Of a DNA stretch of 64,000 nucleotides, positions 32,529 through 40,200 are shown in pieces. Position numbers and translations under genes: made by a program. The first letter of the stretch is position 1. The number at the start of each line of letters is the position of its first letter. The stretch lies in assembly GCA_018228685.1 (NCBI GenBank), contig CP073691.1, positions 2,480,001-2,544,000 of the forward strand, written 5' to 3'. This DNA comes from Clostridiaceae bacterium Marseille-Q4149. GTDB taxonomy: Bacteria; Bacillota; Clostridia; Oscillospirales; Oscillospiraceae. A model generated the notes under the pieces. That model had not been told where the DNA came from, did not search any database, and saw only the letters and a program-made list of their open reading frames with translations.

Positions 32529-34367
32529 ATGAGCAAGATCTTTGACTCCCGCGATACGGAATATAAGTCCCCCTTTGGCGCCGCCGTGTGCGGCGCCACT
32601 GTCCGTTTCGCGGTTCGACCGGGGGATGAAAACGTTACCGGCGTGACGCTGCTCCTGCGGCGGGAATTTGCGGGTACGGAGCAGGAGGTGGCCCTGTCCC
32701 CCGGCGATGACGGCCGGTGGCAGGGGGTATACACCGCCCCGGAGGAGCCGGAGCTGGTGTGGTACGCCTTCCGGTTTTCGTATCCGGAGGGGCAAAGGCT
32801 ATACGGCCTTCACGGCTTCGACGACCAGGCCCGGTGGCAGCTGACGATTTATGACGACAGCCGCCCTACCCCCGCCTGGTTTGGCCGGGGGATCACCTAT
32901 CAGATCTTCCCGGACCGGTTCTGCCGCACCCGGGTGCCGGACCCCGCCGGGATGGTGGGGGACCGGGTGGTCCATCGGGATTGGGACGACACCCCGGTTT
33001 GGCGGCCCGACGCCCAGGGGATCATCCGCAACAACGATTTCTTCGGCGGCAGTCTGGCGGGGATCACCTCCCGATTAGACTACCTACAGAGTATGGGAGT
33101 AGGTACGTTGTACCTGTGCCCGATTTTTGAGTCCGACAGCAACCACCGGTACGACACGGCGGACTACCGGCGGATTGACCCCATGCTGGGCACCGAGGAG
33201 GACTTCCGCACCCTGTGCCGGGAGGCCGGGTGCCGGGGCATCCGGGTGATGCTGGACGGGGTGTTCAACCACACCGGCAGCAACAGCCGGTATTTCAACG
33301 CCCAGGGATTCTATCCGGAGCTGGGGGCGGCCCAGAGCCGGGAGTCCCAGTATTATAATTGGTACTCCTTCCACCCCTGGCCGGAGGATTACGATGCCTG
33401 GTGGGGCATCAAGACCCTGCCGGCGGTGCAGGAGTCCGCGGACAGCTATCGCCGGTTCATCATCCGGGACGGAGACTCCGTGGTGCGGCACTGGCTGCGG
33501 CAGGGGGCCTCCGGCTGGCGGCTGGACGTGGCCGATGAGCTGCCGGACGACTTCATTGCCGAAATTCGCAGCGCCATGGACCAGGAAAAGCCCGACAGTT
33601 TCCTGCTGGGTGAGGTGTGGGAGGACGGCAGCAACAAGATCGCCTACAGCCAGCGCAGGCGGTATCTGCTGGGCAGCGAGACCAACGGGCTGATGAACTA
33701 TCCCTTCCGGACGGCAGCCCTGGACTGGCTGCGGGGCGGCGACGCCGCCTGCTTCCGGGGCACCATGGAGGTCATCCGGGAGCACTATCCCCGGCCCGCC
33801 TTCTACAGCGCCCTGAACATTCTGGGTACCCACGACACGCCCCGGATCCTGACCCTGCTGGGAGCGGAGGATGTGCCGGATACCAAGGACGGACGGGCGG
33901 CATACCGCCTCTCCCCTGCCCAGCGGCAGAAGGGCCAGGCCCGGCTGCGGGTGGGCGAGATGCTGCTGTACTGCTTCCCCGGCTCCCCTACGGTGTACTA
34001 CGGCGACGAGGCCGGGATGGAGGGCTTTGAGGACCCCCTGAACCGGGGGACCTATCCCTGGGGCCGGGAGGACCAGGAGCTGCTGGCCTTCTTCCGCCAG
34101 CTGGGGCAGCTGCGCCGGGAGCGCCTGTCCCTGCAGGAGGGGGACCTGACCTATCTCCATGCCCGGGGCGGCGTTCTGGTGCTGCGGCGGCAGCTGAGAG
34201 ACGAGATCACCGTGGCAGCCCTGAACGCAGGCGAGGACGCCGCAGAGGTAGCCATCCCCTGGCCCCGGGAGCTGGCCCGGGAGGCCCTGACCTTCCAGCA
34301 GTTCTATGCCCCCGGCGGGAAGCTGCGGCTGCGGCTGCCGCCGGTTTCGGGGATGATCCTGATATGA
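32529..34367 (+). CDS. GH13-family alpha-glucan hydrolase
   Basis: A 612-residue alpha-amylase-superfamily enzyme, probably a cytoplasmic neopullulanase or cyclomaltodextrinase-like glucan hydrolase, since no signal peptide is seen. An N-terminal beta-sandwich (about residues 10-115) precedes the barrel. Conserved regions are DGVFNHTG, GWRLDVADEL (nucleophile Asp), LLGEVWED (acid/base Glu) and LGTHDTPRI (third Asp). The start at 32529 is nine bases after the PBP2 stop. Specificity (starch, glycogen or maltodextrin) cannot be fixed. The end is followed by a palindrome with a parS core. Confidence 0.92.
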   Translation: MSKIFDSRDTEYKSPFGAAVCGATVRFAVRPGDENVTGVTLLLRREFAGTEQEVALSPGDDGRWQGVYTAPEEPELVWYAFRFSYPEGQRLYGLHGFDDQARWQLTIYDDSRPTPAWFGRGITYQIFPDRFCRTRVPDPAGMVGDRVVHRDWDDTPVWRPDAQGIIRNNDFFGGSLAGITSRLDYLQSMGVGTLYLCPIFESDSNHRYDTADYRRIDPMLGTEEDFRTLCREAGCRGIRVMLDGVFNHTGSNSRYFNAQGFYPELGAAQSRESQYYNWYSFHPWPEDYDAWWGIKTLPAVQESADSYRRFIIRDGDSVVRHWLRQGASGWRLDVADELPDDFIAEIRSAMDQEKPDSFLLGEVWEDGSNKIAYSQRRRYLLGSETNGLMNYPFRTAALDWLRGGDAACFRGTMEVIREHYPRPAFYSALNILGTHDTPRILTLLGAEDVPDTKDGRAAYRLSPAQRQKGQARLRVGEMLLYCFPGSPTVYYGDEAGMEGFEDPLNRGTYPWGREDQELLAFFRQLGQLRRERLSLQEGDLTYLHARGGVLVLRRQLRDEITVAALNAGEDAAEVAIPWPRELAREALTFQQFYAPGGKLRLRLPPVSGMILI

Positions 34368-34373
34368 CCCACG

Positions 34374-34403
34374 GGGTGGATGTTTCACGTGAAACATCCA
34401 CCC
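34374..34403 (+). promoter_or_regulatory. parS: parS site 1 inside a 30-bp terminator-like palindrome
   Basis: Core TGTTTCACGTGAAACA (34381-34396) equals the Bacillus parS consensus. Seven more bases on each side extend the palindrome perfectly (GGGTGGA and TCCACCC), and a TTTTT run follows at 34404-34408. It may serve both as a ParB binding site and as a terminator for the GH13 gene. Confidence 0.95.
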
Positions 34404-34423
34404 TTTTTGCGTGTTGGTTTCGC

Positions 34424-34439
34424 TGTTTCACGTGAAACA
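34424..34439 (+). promoter_or_regulatory. parS: parS site 2
   Basis: TGTTTCACGTGAAACA, an exact parS consensus 16-mer, 43 bases from site 1 and upstream of the parA promoter. ParB (Spo0J) bound here would nucleate the partition complex and could affect parA expression. Confidence 0.97.
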
Positions 34440-34476
34440 TTTTTCTCAAGTTTTTTCTCATTTTGCAGATTTTCTA

Positions 34477-34504
34477 TTGAAACCGACCGAAAATGTGATA
34501 TACT
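34477..34504 (+). promoter_or_regulatory. parA promoter
   Basis: TTGAAA (34477-34482), a 16-base spacer and TATACT (34499-34504), about 20 bases before the GTG start of parA. Confidence 0.72.
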
Positions 34505-34530
34505 AAAATAAAGACCGACAGAAAGCGAGT

Positions 34531-35295
34531 GTGGACAAAGTGGCGAAAATCGTGGCGATCGTGAATCAAAAAGGCGGCGTTGGGAAGACCACCACCTGTG
34601 TCAACCTGGCTGCGGCCCTGAAATACCTGGGGAAGCGGGTGCTTTTGTGCGACTTTGACCCCCAGGCCAACGCCACCTCCGGCATGGGGGTGGACAAATC
34701 CGTGTCCAACGGCGTGTATGACGTGCTCATCAACGGCGTGGAGACCCGGAAGGCCATCGTCACCACCCCCTATGGCGACGTGCTGCCCAGCAGCAAGGCC
34801 CTGGCCGGGGGCGGCGTGGAGATGATCGAAATGGCGGACCGGCAGTTCCTGCTGCGCAGCGCCCTGGACGCCGTCCGGGAGGATTATGACTATATCTTTG
34901 TGGACTGTCCCCCCTCCCTGGAGCTGCTGACCCTGAACGCTCTGTGCGCGGCGGACTCCCTGCTGGTACCGCTTCAGGGGGAGTACTACGCCCTGGAGGG
35001 CCTCAGCGACCTGATGAACACCGTGCGCATCGTCCGGCGGAACATGAATCCCCGGCTCCAGATCGAGGGCGTGCTGCTGACCATGTTCGACGGGCGCACC
35101 AACCTGGCCATTCAGGTGGCCCAGGAGGTCAAGCGGTTCTTCCCCGGGAAGGTGTATGCCACGGTGATCCCCCGGAACATCCGCTTGTCCGAGGCGCCCA
35201 GCCACGGAAAGCCCATCACGGCCTATGACCGGGGCTGCCGGGGCGCGGAGGCCTATCTGGCTCTGGCCAACGAATTTCTCAAGAAAAATACCTGA
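34531..35295 (+). CDS. parA: Chromosome partitioning ATPase ParA (Soj)
   Basis: A 254-residue ParA/Soj ATPase. The deviant Walker A is NQKGGVGKTTTCVNLAAAL, followed by DFDPQANATSG and FVDCPPSLELLTLNAL. It moves origin regions with ParB and, in Bacillus, also modulates DnaA. A GTG start at 34531 is used; an alternative GTG nine bases later (beginning VAKIVAI) is also possible, since the ribosome binding site is weak. It is followed by parB 27 bases later, with parS sites on both sides of the pair. Confidence 0.96.
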   Translation: MDKVAKIVAIVNQKGGVGKTTTCVNLAAALKYLGKRVLLCDFDPQANATSGMGVDKSVSNGVYDVLINGVETRKAIVTTPYGDVLPSSKALAGGGVEMIEMADRQFLLRSALDAVREDYDYIFVDCPPSLELLTLNALCAADSLLVPLQGEYYALEGLSDLMNTVRIVRRNMNPRLQIEGVLLTMFDGRTNLAIQVAQEVKRFFPGKVYATVIPRNIRLSEAPSHGKPITAYDRGCRGAEAYLALANEFLKKNT

Positions 35296-35322
35296 TTCTG
35301 TGCGGAAAGGAGCGTTTCAGCA

Positions 35323-36189
35323 ATGGCCAACAACCCAAAAGGGCTGGGCAAAGGCCTGGCCGCCCTGTTGGGAGACGACGTGATCGACTCTCAGGAGGAA
35401 AAGAGCAGTCTGTTTCTGCCGATTTCTCAGGTGGAAAGCTGCGCATCCCAACCCCGCAAGCAATTTGATCCGGAGTCACTGGCGGACTTAGCCGACTCCA
35501 TCCGGGAGCACGGCATCATCCAGCCGCTGACGGTGCGGAAGCTGCAGTCCGGCTATTACCAGATCATCGCCGGTGAGCGGCGCTGGCGGGCCGCCCGCAT
35601 GGCGGGACTGACCCAGGTGCCGGCCATCGTCATCGAGGCCGACGACCGCAAGGCCATGGAGCTGGCCATGATCGAAAACCTCCAGCGGGAGGACCTGAAC
35701 CCCATCGAGGAAGCCGAGGGCTATCAGGTGCTGATGAGCCAGTACAGCATGACCCAGGAGGAAACCGCCCAGCGGGTGGGCAAGTCCCGGTCCGCCGTGG
35801 CCAACGCCCTGCGTCTGCTGAACCTGTGTCCTCCAGTGCGGGCCATGGTGGAGGACGGACGGCTGACCAACGGCCACGCCCGGGCGCTGCTGCCCCTGTC
35901 CCCTGCCCTGCAGGAGACCACGGCGGCCACCATCCTGAAAAATGACCTGTCCGTCCGGCAGACGGAGCAGCTGGTGAAGAAACTCACCGCCGGAAAGAAG
36001 GAGAAGCCCTCCCCTGCCGGTCTGATCGTGGACTATGCCCAGGAGGCCGCCCGGGATCTGGGGAACACCCTGGGCCGGGGATGCCGCATTGTCTCCGGCA
36101 AGAAGAAAGGGCGCATTGAGTTGGAATATTACGGTGTGGACGACCTGAACGAGCTGTTGGAAGCCCTGCACACCATCAAAAAACCATGA
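35323..36189 (+). CDS. parB: Chromosome partitioning protein ParB (Spo0J)
   Basis: A 288-residue ParB/Spo0J, the CTP-dependent clamp that loads on parS DNA and spreads. N-terminal KGLGKGLAALLGDD is typical. The CTP-binding motifs are QPLTVRK and GERRWRAARMAGL, with ENLQREDLNPIEEA. The helix-turn-helix parS-recognition region is AQRVGKSRSAVANALRLLNL. A dimerisation domain closes it. RBS AAAGGAG precedes the start. A third parS site begins one base after the stop codon. Confidence 0.97.
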   Translation: MANNPKGLGKGLAALLGDDVIDSQEEKSSLFLPISQVESCASQPRKQFDPESLADLADSIREHGIIQPLTVRKLQSGYYQIIAGERRWRAARMAGLTQVPAIVIEADDRKAMELAMIENLQREDLNPIEEAEGYQVLMSQYSMTQEETAQRVGKSRSAVANALRLLNLCPPVRAMVEDGRLTNGHARALLPLSPALQETTAATILKNDLSVRQTEQLVKKLTAGKKEKPSPAGLIVDYAQEAARDLGNTLGRGCRIVSGKKKGRIELEYYGVDDLNELLEALHTIKKP

Positions 36190-36205
36190 TGTTTCACGTG
36201 AAACA
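36190..36205 (+). promoter_or_regulatory. parS: parS site 3
   Basis: A third exact TGTTTCACGTGAAACA, immediately behind the parB stop codon and just before the serS ribosome binding site. Sites 1 and 2 flank the other side of the parAB pair, about 1.8 kb away. Confidence 0.97.
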
Positions 36206-36226
36206 CGGAAAGGTGCGATAAAAGCC

Positions 36227-37531
36227 ATGCTTGATATCAAATTTGTCCGGGACAATCCGGAAGCTGTTAAAGAAAACATCCGCAAGAAGTTCCAGAACGC
36301 CAAGCTCCCCCTGGTGGACGAGGTCATTGCCCTGGACGCCGAGAAGCGGGCCGCCATGAACGAGGCCAACGACCTGCGGGCCCAGCGGAACCAGCTGTCC
36401 AAGCGGGTGGGTATGCTGATGGGTCAGGCCAAGAAGGACCCCAGTAAGCTGGCGGAGGCCGAGGAGGCCAAGGCCCAGGTGAAAGCCAACGCCGACCGGC
36501 TGGCCCAGCTGGAGGAGATGGAGGGCCGTCTGACCCAGCAGATCACCAAGATCATGATGGTCATCCCCCAGATGATCGACCCCTCCGTGCCCATCGGCCC
36601 CGATGACTCCCACAATGTGGAGGTCCAGCGCTTCGGCGAGGCCAAGCTGCCGGAGTTCGATATCCCCTATCACACGGAGATCATGGAGCGCTTCGACGGC
36701 ATCGACATGGACGCCGCCGGGCGGGTGTCCGGCAACGGATTTTACTATCTGATGGGCGATATTGCCCGGCTCCACGAGGCCGTGCTGGCCTATGGCCGGG
36801 ATTTCATGATCGACAAGGGCTTCACCTATTGCATTCCCCCGTTTATGATCCACGGCAACGTGGTGGAGGGCGTCATGAGCCAGACCGACATGGACACCAT
36901 GATGTATAAAATCGAGGGCGAGGACCTGTACCTGATCGGCACCAGCGAGCACTCCATGATCGGCAAGTTCATCGACCAGATCGTGCCCGCCGAGTCCCTG
37001 CCCCAGACGCTGACCTCCTATTCCCCCTGCTTCCGGAAGGAGAAGGGCGCCCACGGCATTGAGGAGCGGGGCATCTATCGCATTCACCAGTTTGAAAAGC
37101 AGGAGATGATCGTGGTCTGCAAGCCCGAGGACTCCAAGAAGTGGTACGAACAGCTGTGGCGCTACAGCGTGGAGCTGTTCCGGTCCCTGGATATCCCGGT
37201 GCGGCAGCTGGAGTGCTGCTCCGGCGACCTGGCAGACCTGAAGTGCAAGTCCTGCGACATCGAGGCCTGGTCCCCCCGGCAACAGAAGTATTTCGAGGTT
37301 TGCTCCTGCTCCAACCTGGGCGACGCCCAGGCCCGGCGGCTGAAAATCCGCTATAAGGACGAAAACGGCAGGATGCAGCTGTGCCATACCCTGAACAACA
37401 CCTGTGTGGCCCCTCCCCGGATGCTGATCGCCTTCCTGGAGAACAACCTTCAGGCCGATGGCTCCGTGCTGATCCCCCAGGCCCTGCGGCCCTATATGGG
37501 CGGCCACGACCGCATCGTTCCCAAGCACTGA
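36227..37531 (+). CDS. serS: Seryl-tRNA synthetase
   Basis: A 434-residue class II seryl-tRNA synthetase. The N-terminal long antiparallel coiled-coil (about residues 28-100), beginning MLDIKFVRDNPEAVKENIRK, grips the tRNA long arm. The catalytic domain has motif 2 (SPCFRKEKGAHGI) and motif 3 (NNTCVAPPRMLIAFLEN). An unusual cysteine pair-rich segment, LECCSGDLADLKCKSCDIEA, lies near residue 330. No T-box was seen in front of it; it follows parAB closely and may be read from that transcript. Confidence 0.97.
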   Translation: MLDIKFVRDNPEAVKENIRKKFQNAKLPLVDEVIALDAEKRAAMNEANDLRAQRNQLSKRVGMLMGQAKKDPSKLAEAEEAKAQVKANADRLAQLEEMEGRLTQQITKIMMVIPQMIDPSVPIGPDDSHNVEVQRFGEAKLPEFDIPYHTEIMERFDGIDMDAAGRVSGNGFYYLMGDIARLHEAVLAYGRDFMIDKGFTYCIPPFMIHGNVVEGVMSQTDMDTMMYKIEGEDLYLIGTSEHSMIGKFIDQIVPAESLPQTLTSYSPCFRKEKGAHGIEERGIYRIHQFEKQEMIVVCKPEDSKKWYEQLWRYSVELFRSLDIPVRQLECCSGDLADLKCKSCDIEAWSPRQQKYFEVCSCSNLGDAQARRLKIRYKDENGRMQLCHTLNNTCVAPPRMLIAFLENNLQADGSVLIPQALRPYMGGHDRIVPKH

Positions 37532-37550
37532 GGACGGAAGGAGGATACTT

Positions 37551-37973
37551 ATGAAGAAGTTTTTTCATGAGTTCAAGGAGTTTGCCATGCGCGGCAACGT
37601 CCTGGACATGGCCATCGGCGTGGTCATCGGCGCCGCCTTCGGCAAGATCACCACTTCCCTGGTCAACGACATCATCATGCCCCTCATCGGTCTCATCACC
37701 GGCGGCATCGACCTGACCCAGTGGAACATCATCCTCAACAAGACCGCCGTGGTGGCGGGCGCCGACCCGGTAACCCTGGGCATCGGCAATCTGCTGGCGG
37801 TGATCCTGGACTTCATCATCGTGGCCTTTGCCATGTTCCTGCTGGTGAAAGCCATGAACAAGCTGGCCGCCCTGAAGAAGAAGGATGAGGAGCCTGCGCC
37901 GGAGGAGCCTGCCGGTCCCACCACTGAGGAGCTGCTGGTGGAGATCCGGGACCTGCTGAAGGAGCAGAAGTAA
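37551..37973 (+). CDS. mscL: Large-conductance mechanosensitive channel
   Basis: A 140-residue MscL. The N-terminal amphipathic helix and TM1 (FAMRGNVLDMAIGVVIGAAF) are followed by a periplasm-facing loop and TM2 (LLAVILDFIIVAFAMFLLV). A charged cytoplasmic helix includes KLAALKKKDEEPAPEEP and ends EIRDLLKEQ. It opens under membrane tension to release solutes upon osmotic down-shock. It is 19 bases after serS and one base before rsmG, so they are likely co-transcribed. Confidence 0.96.
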   Translation: MKKFFHEFKEFAMRGNVLDMAIGVVIGAAFGKITTSLVNDIIMPLIGLITGGIDLTQWNIILNKTAVVAGADPVTLGIGNLLAVILDFIIVAFAMFLLVKAMNKLAALKKKDEEPAPEEPAGPTTEELLVEIRDLLKEQK

Positions 37974-37974
37974 T

Positions 37975-38673
37975 TTGGAAGCCATTCTGAAAGAGGGTCT
38001 GGCCCAGCTGGGACTGGACACAGGAAGCATCCCGGCGCTGACGGAGTTTTCCCGGCGGCTGCTGGAGAAGAACCAGGTCATGAATCTGACCGCCATCACC
38101 GAACCGGCAGACGTGGCGCGGCTGCACCTGCTGGACTGCGCCTGCCTGCTGACGGCGGCGGACTTCCGGGGCAAGCAGGTGGTGGACGTAGGCACCGGGG
38201 CCGGATTCCCGGGAATGCCCCTGCGGCTGCTGGAGCCGAATTTTGACCTGACCCTGCTGGACAGCCTGGGAAAGCGCATCGACTTTTTGCAGGAGACCGT
38301 GGACGCCATGGGCCTGCAGCGGGTCCAGTGCGTCCACGCCCGGGCGGAGGAGTTCGCCCGGCAGCACCGGGAGCAGTACGACATAGCCGCCTCCCGGGCC
38401 GTGGCCCAGCTGAATATACTGTGTGAGCTGGCCCTGCCCCTGGTGAAGGTGGGCGGTCAGTTCCTGGCCATGAAGTCGGTGGACATCGACGACGAGATTC
38501 AGCGCGCCAGAAGCGCCATTGCCCAGCTGGGGGGCAAAATTGGAAAAATCTGGGATTATGCCATCCCCGGAACGGACGTGCGGCACCGGGTGGTCATCAT
38601 CCGGAAGGAGCGTCCCACCCCGGCAGCCTATCCCCGGCCCTTCGCCCGCATCAAAAAAGCGCCGTTGGGCTGA
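37975..38673 (+). CDS. rsmG: 16S rRNA (guanine-N7) methyltransferase RsmG (GidB)
   Basis: A 232-residue RsmG/GidB, which methylates G527 of 16S rRNA (E. coli numbering) using SAM. The SAM site is VVDVGTGAGFPGMPL near residue 62, and NQVMNLTAIT and ARAEEFA are characteristic. The start is the TTG at 37975, with AAGGAG inside the end of mscL about 11 bases upstream. In Bacillus rsmG lies near the origin with noc-soj-spo0J; here it is separated from parAB by serS and mscL. Confidence 0.94.
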   Translation: MEAILKEGLAQLGLDTGSIPALTEFSRRLLEKNQVMNLTAITEPADVARLHLLDCACLLTAADFRGKQVVDVGTGAGFPGMPLRLLEPNFDLTLLDSLGKRIDFLQETVDAMGLQRVQCVHARAEEFARQHREQYDIAASRAVAQLNILCELALPLVKVGGQFLAMKSVDIDDEIQRARSAIAQLGGKIGKIWDYAIPGTDVRHRVVIIRKERPTPAAYPRPFARIKKAPLG

Positions 38674-38702
38674 GTCCCCAACTGTATACGAGGTACCTGG
38701 AT

Positions 38703-39446
38703 ATGGGAAAAATCATTGCAGTGGTCTCCGGCAAGGGCGGCACCGGAAAGACCTCCTTCACCGCCAACGTGGGGTTGGCGCTGGCCGCCCTTGGGAAAAA
38801 TACCCTGTGCCTGGACTGCGACATCACCCTGCGGAACCTGGACCTGGCCCTGGGGCTGACGGACAAGGCCCTGATGGATTTTTCCGACGTCATCGCCGGC
38901 CGCTGCTCCCTGTCCGACGCCGCGGCCGATCACCCCAAGTATCCCGGGCTGCATCTGCTGACCGCTCCCCTGTCCCCCGGGGGACAGCTGGACGTGACCG
39001 ATGAGCAGATGCGGCAGCTGCTGGACCAGGTGCGCCAGGAGTATGACTATTGCCTGATCGACGCCCCGGCGGGGCTGGGTCAGGGCTTCCGGCTGGCCAC
39101 CGGCTGCGCCGACTGCGTGGTGGTCATCACCACCACCGACGCCTCCGCCCTGCGGGACGCCCAGCATACCGTGATGCTGCTGGATAAGCGCTTCACCACA
39201 GAGAGTCTGTTCCTGGTGGTGGGGCGGGTGCAGAAGAAGCTGCTCCGGGCCCTCCACAGCACCATCGACGACGCCATGGACGCCGCCGGGCTGCCCCTGC
39301 TGGGGGTGGTGCCGGAGGATGGCGACGTCCCCTATGCCCTGAACCGGGGCATCCCCCTGCGGGATATCAACTATTACGCGGCCCGGGCCTATGAAAACAT
39401 CGCACGGCGCATCACCGGGCACCAGGTGCCCCTGATGCGAATCTGA
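38703..39446 (+). CDS. minD: MinD-like P-loop ATPase
   Basis: A 247-residue MinD/ParA-family ATPase. The deviant Walker A is VVSGKGGTGKTSFTANVGLA, followed by LDCDITLRNLDLALG and CLIDAPAGLG. A C-terminal helix (AYENIARRITGHQVPLMRI) may act as the amphipathic membrane-targeting segment typical of MinD. MinD positions the division site together with MinC. No minC, minE or divIVA gene is adjacent, so it may be an orphan MinD-like protein with another role. Confidence 0.82.
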   Translation: MGKIIAVVSGKGGTGKTSFTANVGLALAALGKNTLCLDCDITLRNLDLALGLTDKALMDFSDVIAGRCSLSDAAADHPKYPGLHLLTAPLSPGGQLDVTDEQMRQLLDQVRQEYDYCLIDAPAGLGQGFRLATGCADCVVVITTTDASALRDAQHTVMLLDKRFTTESLFLVVGRVQKKLLRALHSTIDDAMDAAGLPLLGVVPEDGDVPYALNRGIPLRDINYYAARAYENIARRITGHQVPLMRI

Positions 39447-39468
39447 AAACACGAAAGGAAGTGCCTCC

Positions 39469-39885
39469 ATGAATATCGCACTGATCGCCCACGACAACAA
39501 AAAGGAACTGATGGTCCAGTTCTGCACCGCATACTGCGGCATTCTGGCCCAGCACACCCTTTGCGCCACCGCCACCACCGGCCTCCAGATCGGGGAGGCC
39601 ACCGGCCTGCGCATCCACCGCTTCCTGTCCTTCGACCACGGCGGCGGCCAGCAGATTGCAGCCCGCATTGCCTATAATGAGCTGGACATGGTTCTCTGCT
39701 TCAGCGACCCCAACCAGAAAGTCCCTGACGAGGACGTGGCCAATATCTTCCGCCTGTGCGACCAGAACAATATCCCCTATGCCAGCAATGTGGCCACCGC
39801 CGAGATGCTGGTGCTGGGCCTGGCCCGGGGCGACCTGGCCTGGCGCGACATTGTCAATCCCAAAACCAAGCCCTTTACCGCTTGA
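39469..39885 (+). CDS. mgsA: Methylglyoxal synthase
   Basis: A 138-residue methylglyoxal synthase that converts dihydroxyacetone phosphate to methylglyoxal and phosphate, a bypass when sugar phosphates build up. The N-terminal NIALIAHDNKKELMVQFC, the central ATTGLQIGEATGL phosphate loop, and the SFDHGGGQQIAARI and FCSFSDP-like (CFSDPNQK) segments match the MgsA family. It follows minD by 22 bases, a pairing also seen in other Clostridia. The hisS promoter -35 overlaps its stop codon. Confidence 0.94.
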   Translation: MNIALIAHDNKKELMVQFCTAYCGILAQHTLCATATTGLQIGEATGLRIHRFLSFDHGGGQQIAARIAYNELDMVLCFSDPNQKVPDEDVANIFRLCDQNNIPYASNVATAEMLVLGLARGDLAWRDIVNPKTKPFTA

Positions 39886-39910
39886 CAAGCGGGCCCGAAT
39901 GCCATAAAAT
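39882..39910 (+). promoter_or_regulatory. hisS-aspS promoter
   Basis: TTGACA (39882-39887, overlapping the mgsA stop), a 17-base spacer and TAAAAT (39905-39910). It starts the T-box leader. Confidence 0.88.
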
Positions 39911-39916
39911 AGGAAG

Positions 39917-40157
39917 AACGACCGCCATAAAGGAGACAGGAGTACCTTCACCCCCACCGGCACCAGAGAGGCGCGACACCGGCTGAAAGCGCGCCCCGGC
40001 AGGAGAAGCGAAGACAGTCCCCCAGCGGGGATGGAAACATCCACGGCCCGCTCCCCGTAACAGGAGCTACGAGGGCCCCTTGGGGCTGAATTTGGGTGGC
40101 ACCACGAAGCGTATTCATGCGCTCTCGTCCCAAACACGGGACGGGAGCGCATTTTTT
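39917..40157 (+). ncRNA. T-box riboswitch upstream of hisS, probably Asp-specific
   Basis: A T-box leader. Stem I signatures are AGTA (39941-39944) and AGAGAG (39965-39970). The T-box core is GGGTGGCACCACG (40094-40106). The terminator has stem 40117-40131 with 40138-40152, then a T-run. Uncharged tRNA stabilises the antiterminator. The codon opposite AGTA in the specifier loop appears to be GAC (40013-40015, in GAAGACA), i.e. Asp. The TGGC bulge requires a discriminator G, as in tRNA-Asp; tRNA-His has C. It precedes hisS and, further down, aspS. Confidence 0.93.
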
Positions 40158-40200
40158 CGTACCAAAACCGAAATACACAACAGAAAGGAAATATTTCACC

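Noticed and set aside
40096..40200. An extended hisS start inside the T-box leader
   Set aside because: The extra 35 codons run through the T-box core and terminator; the family alignment begins at the ATG at 40201.
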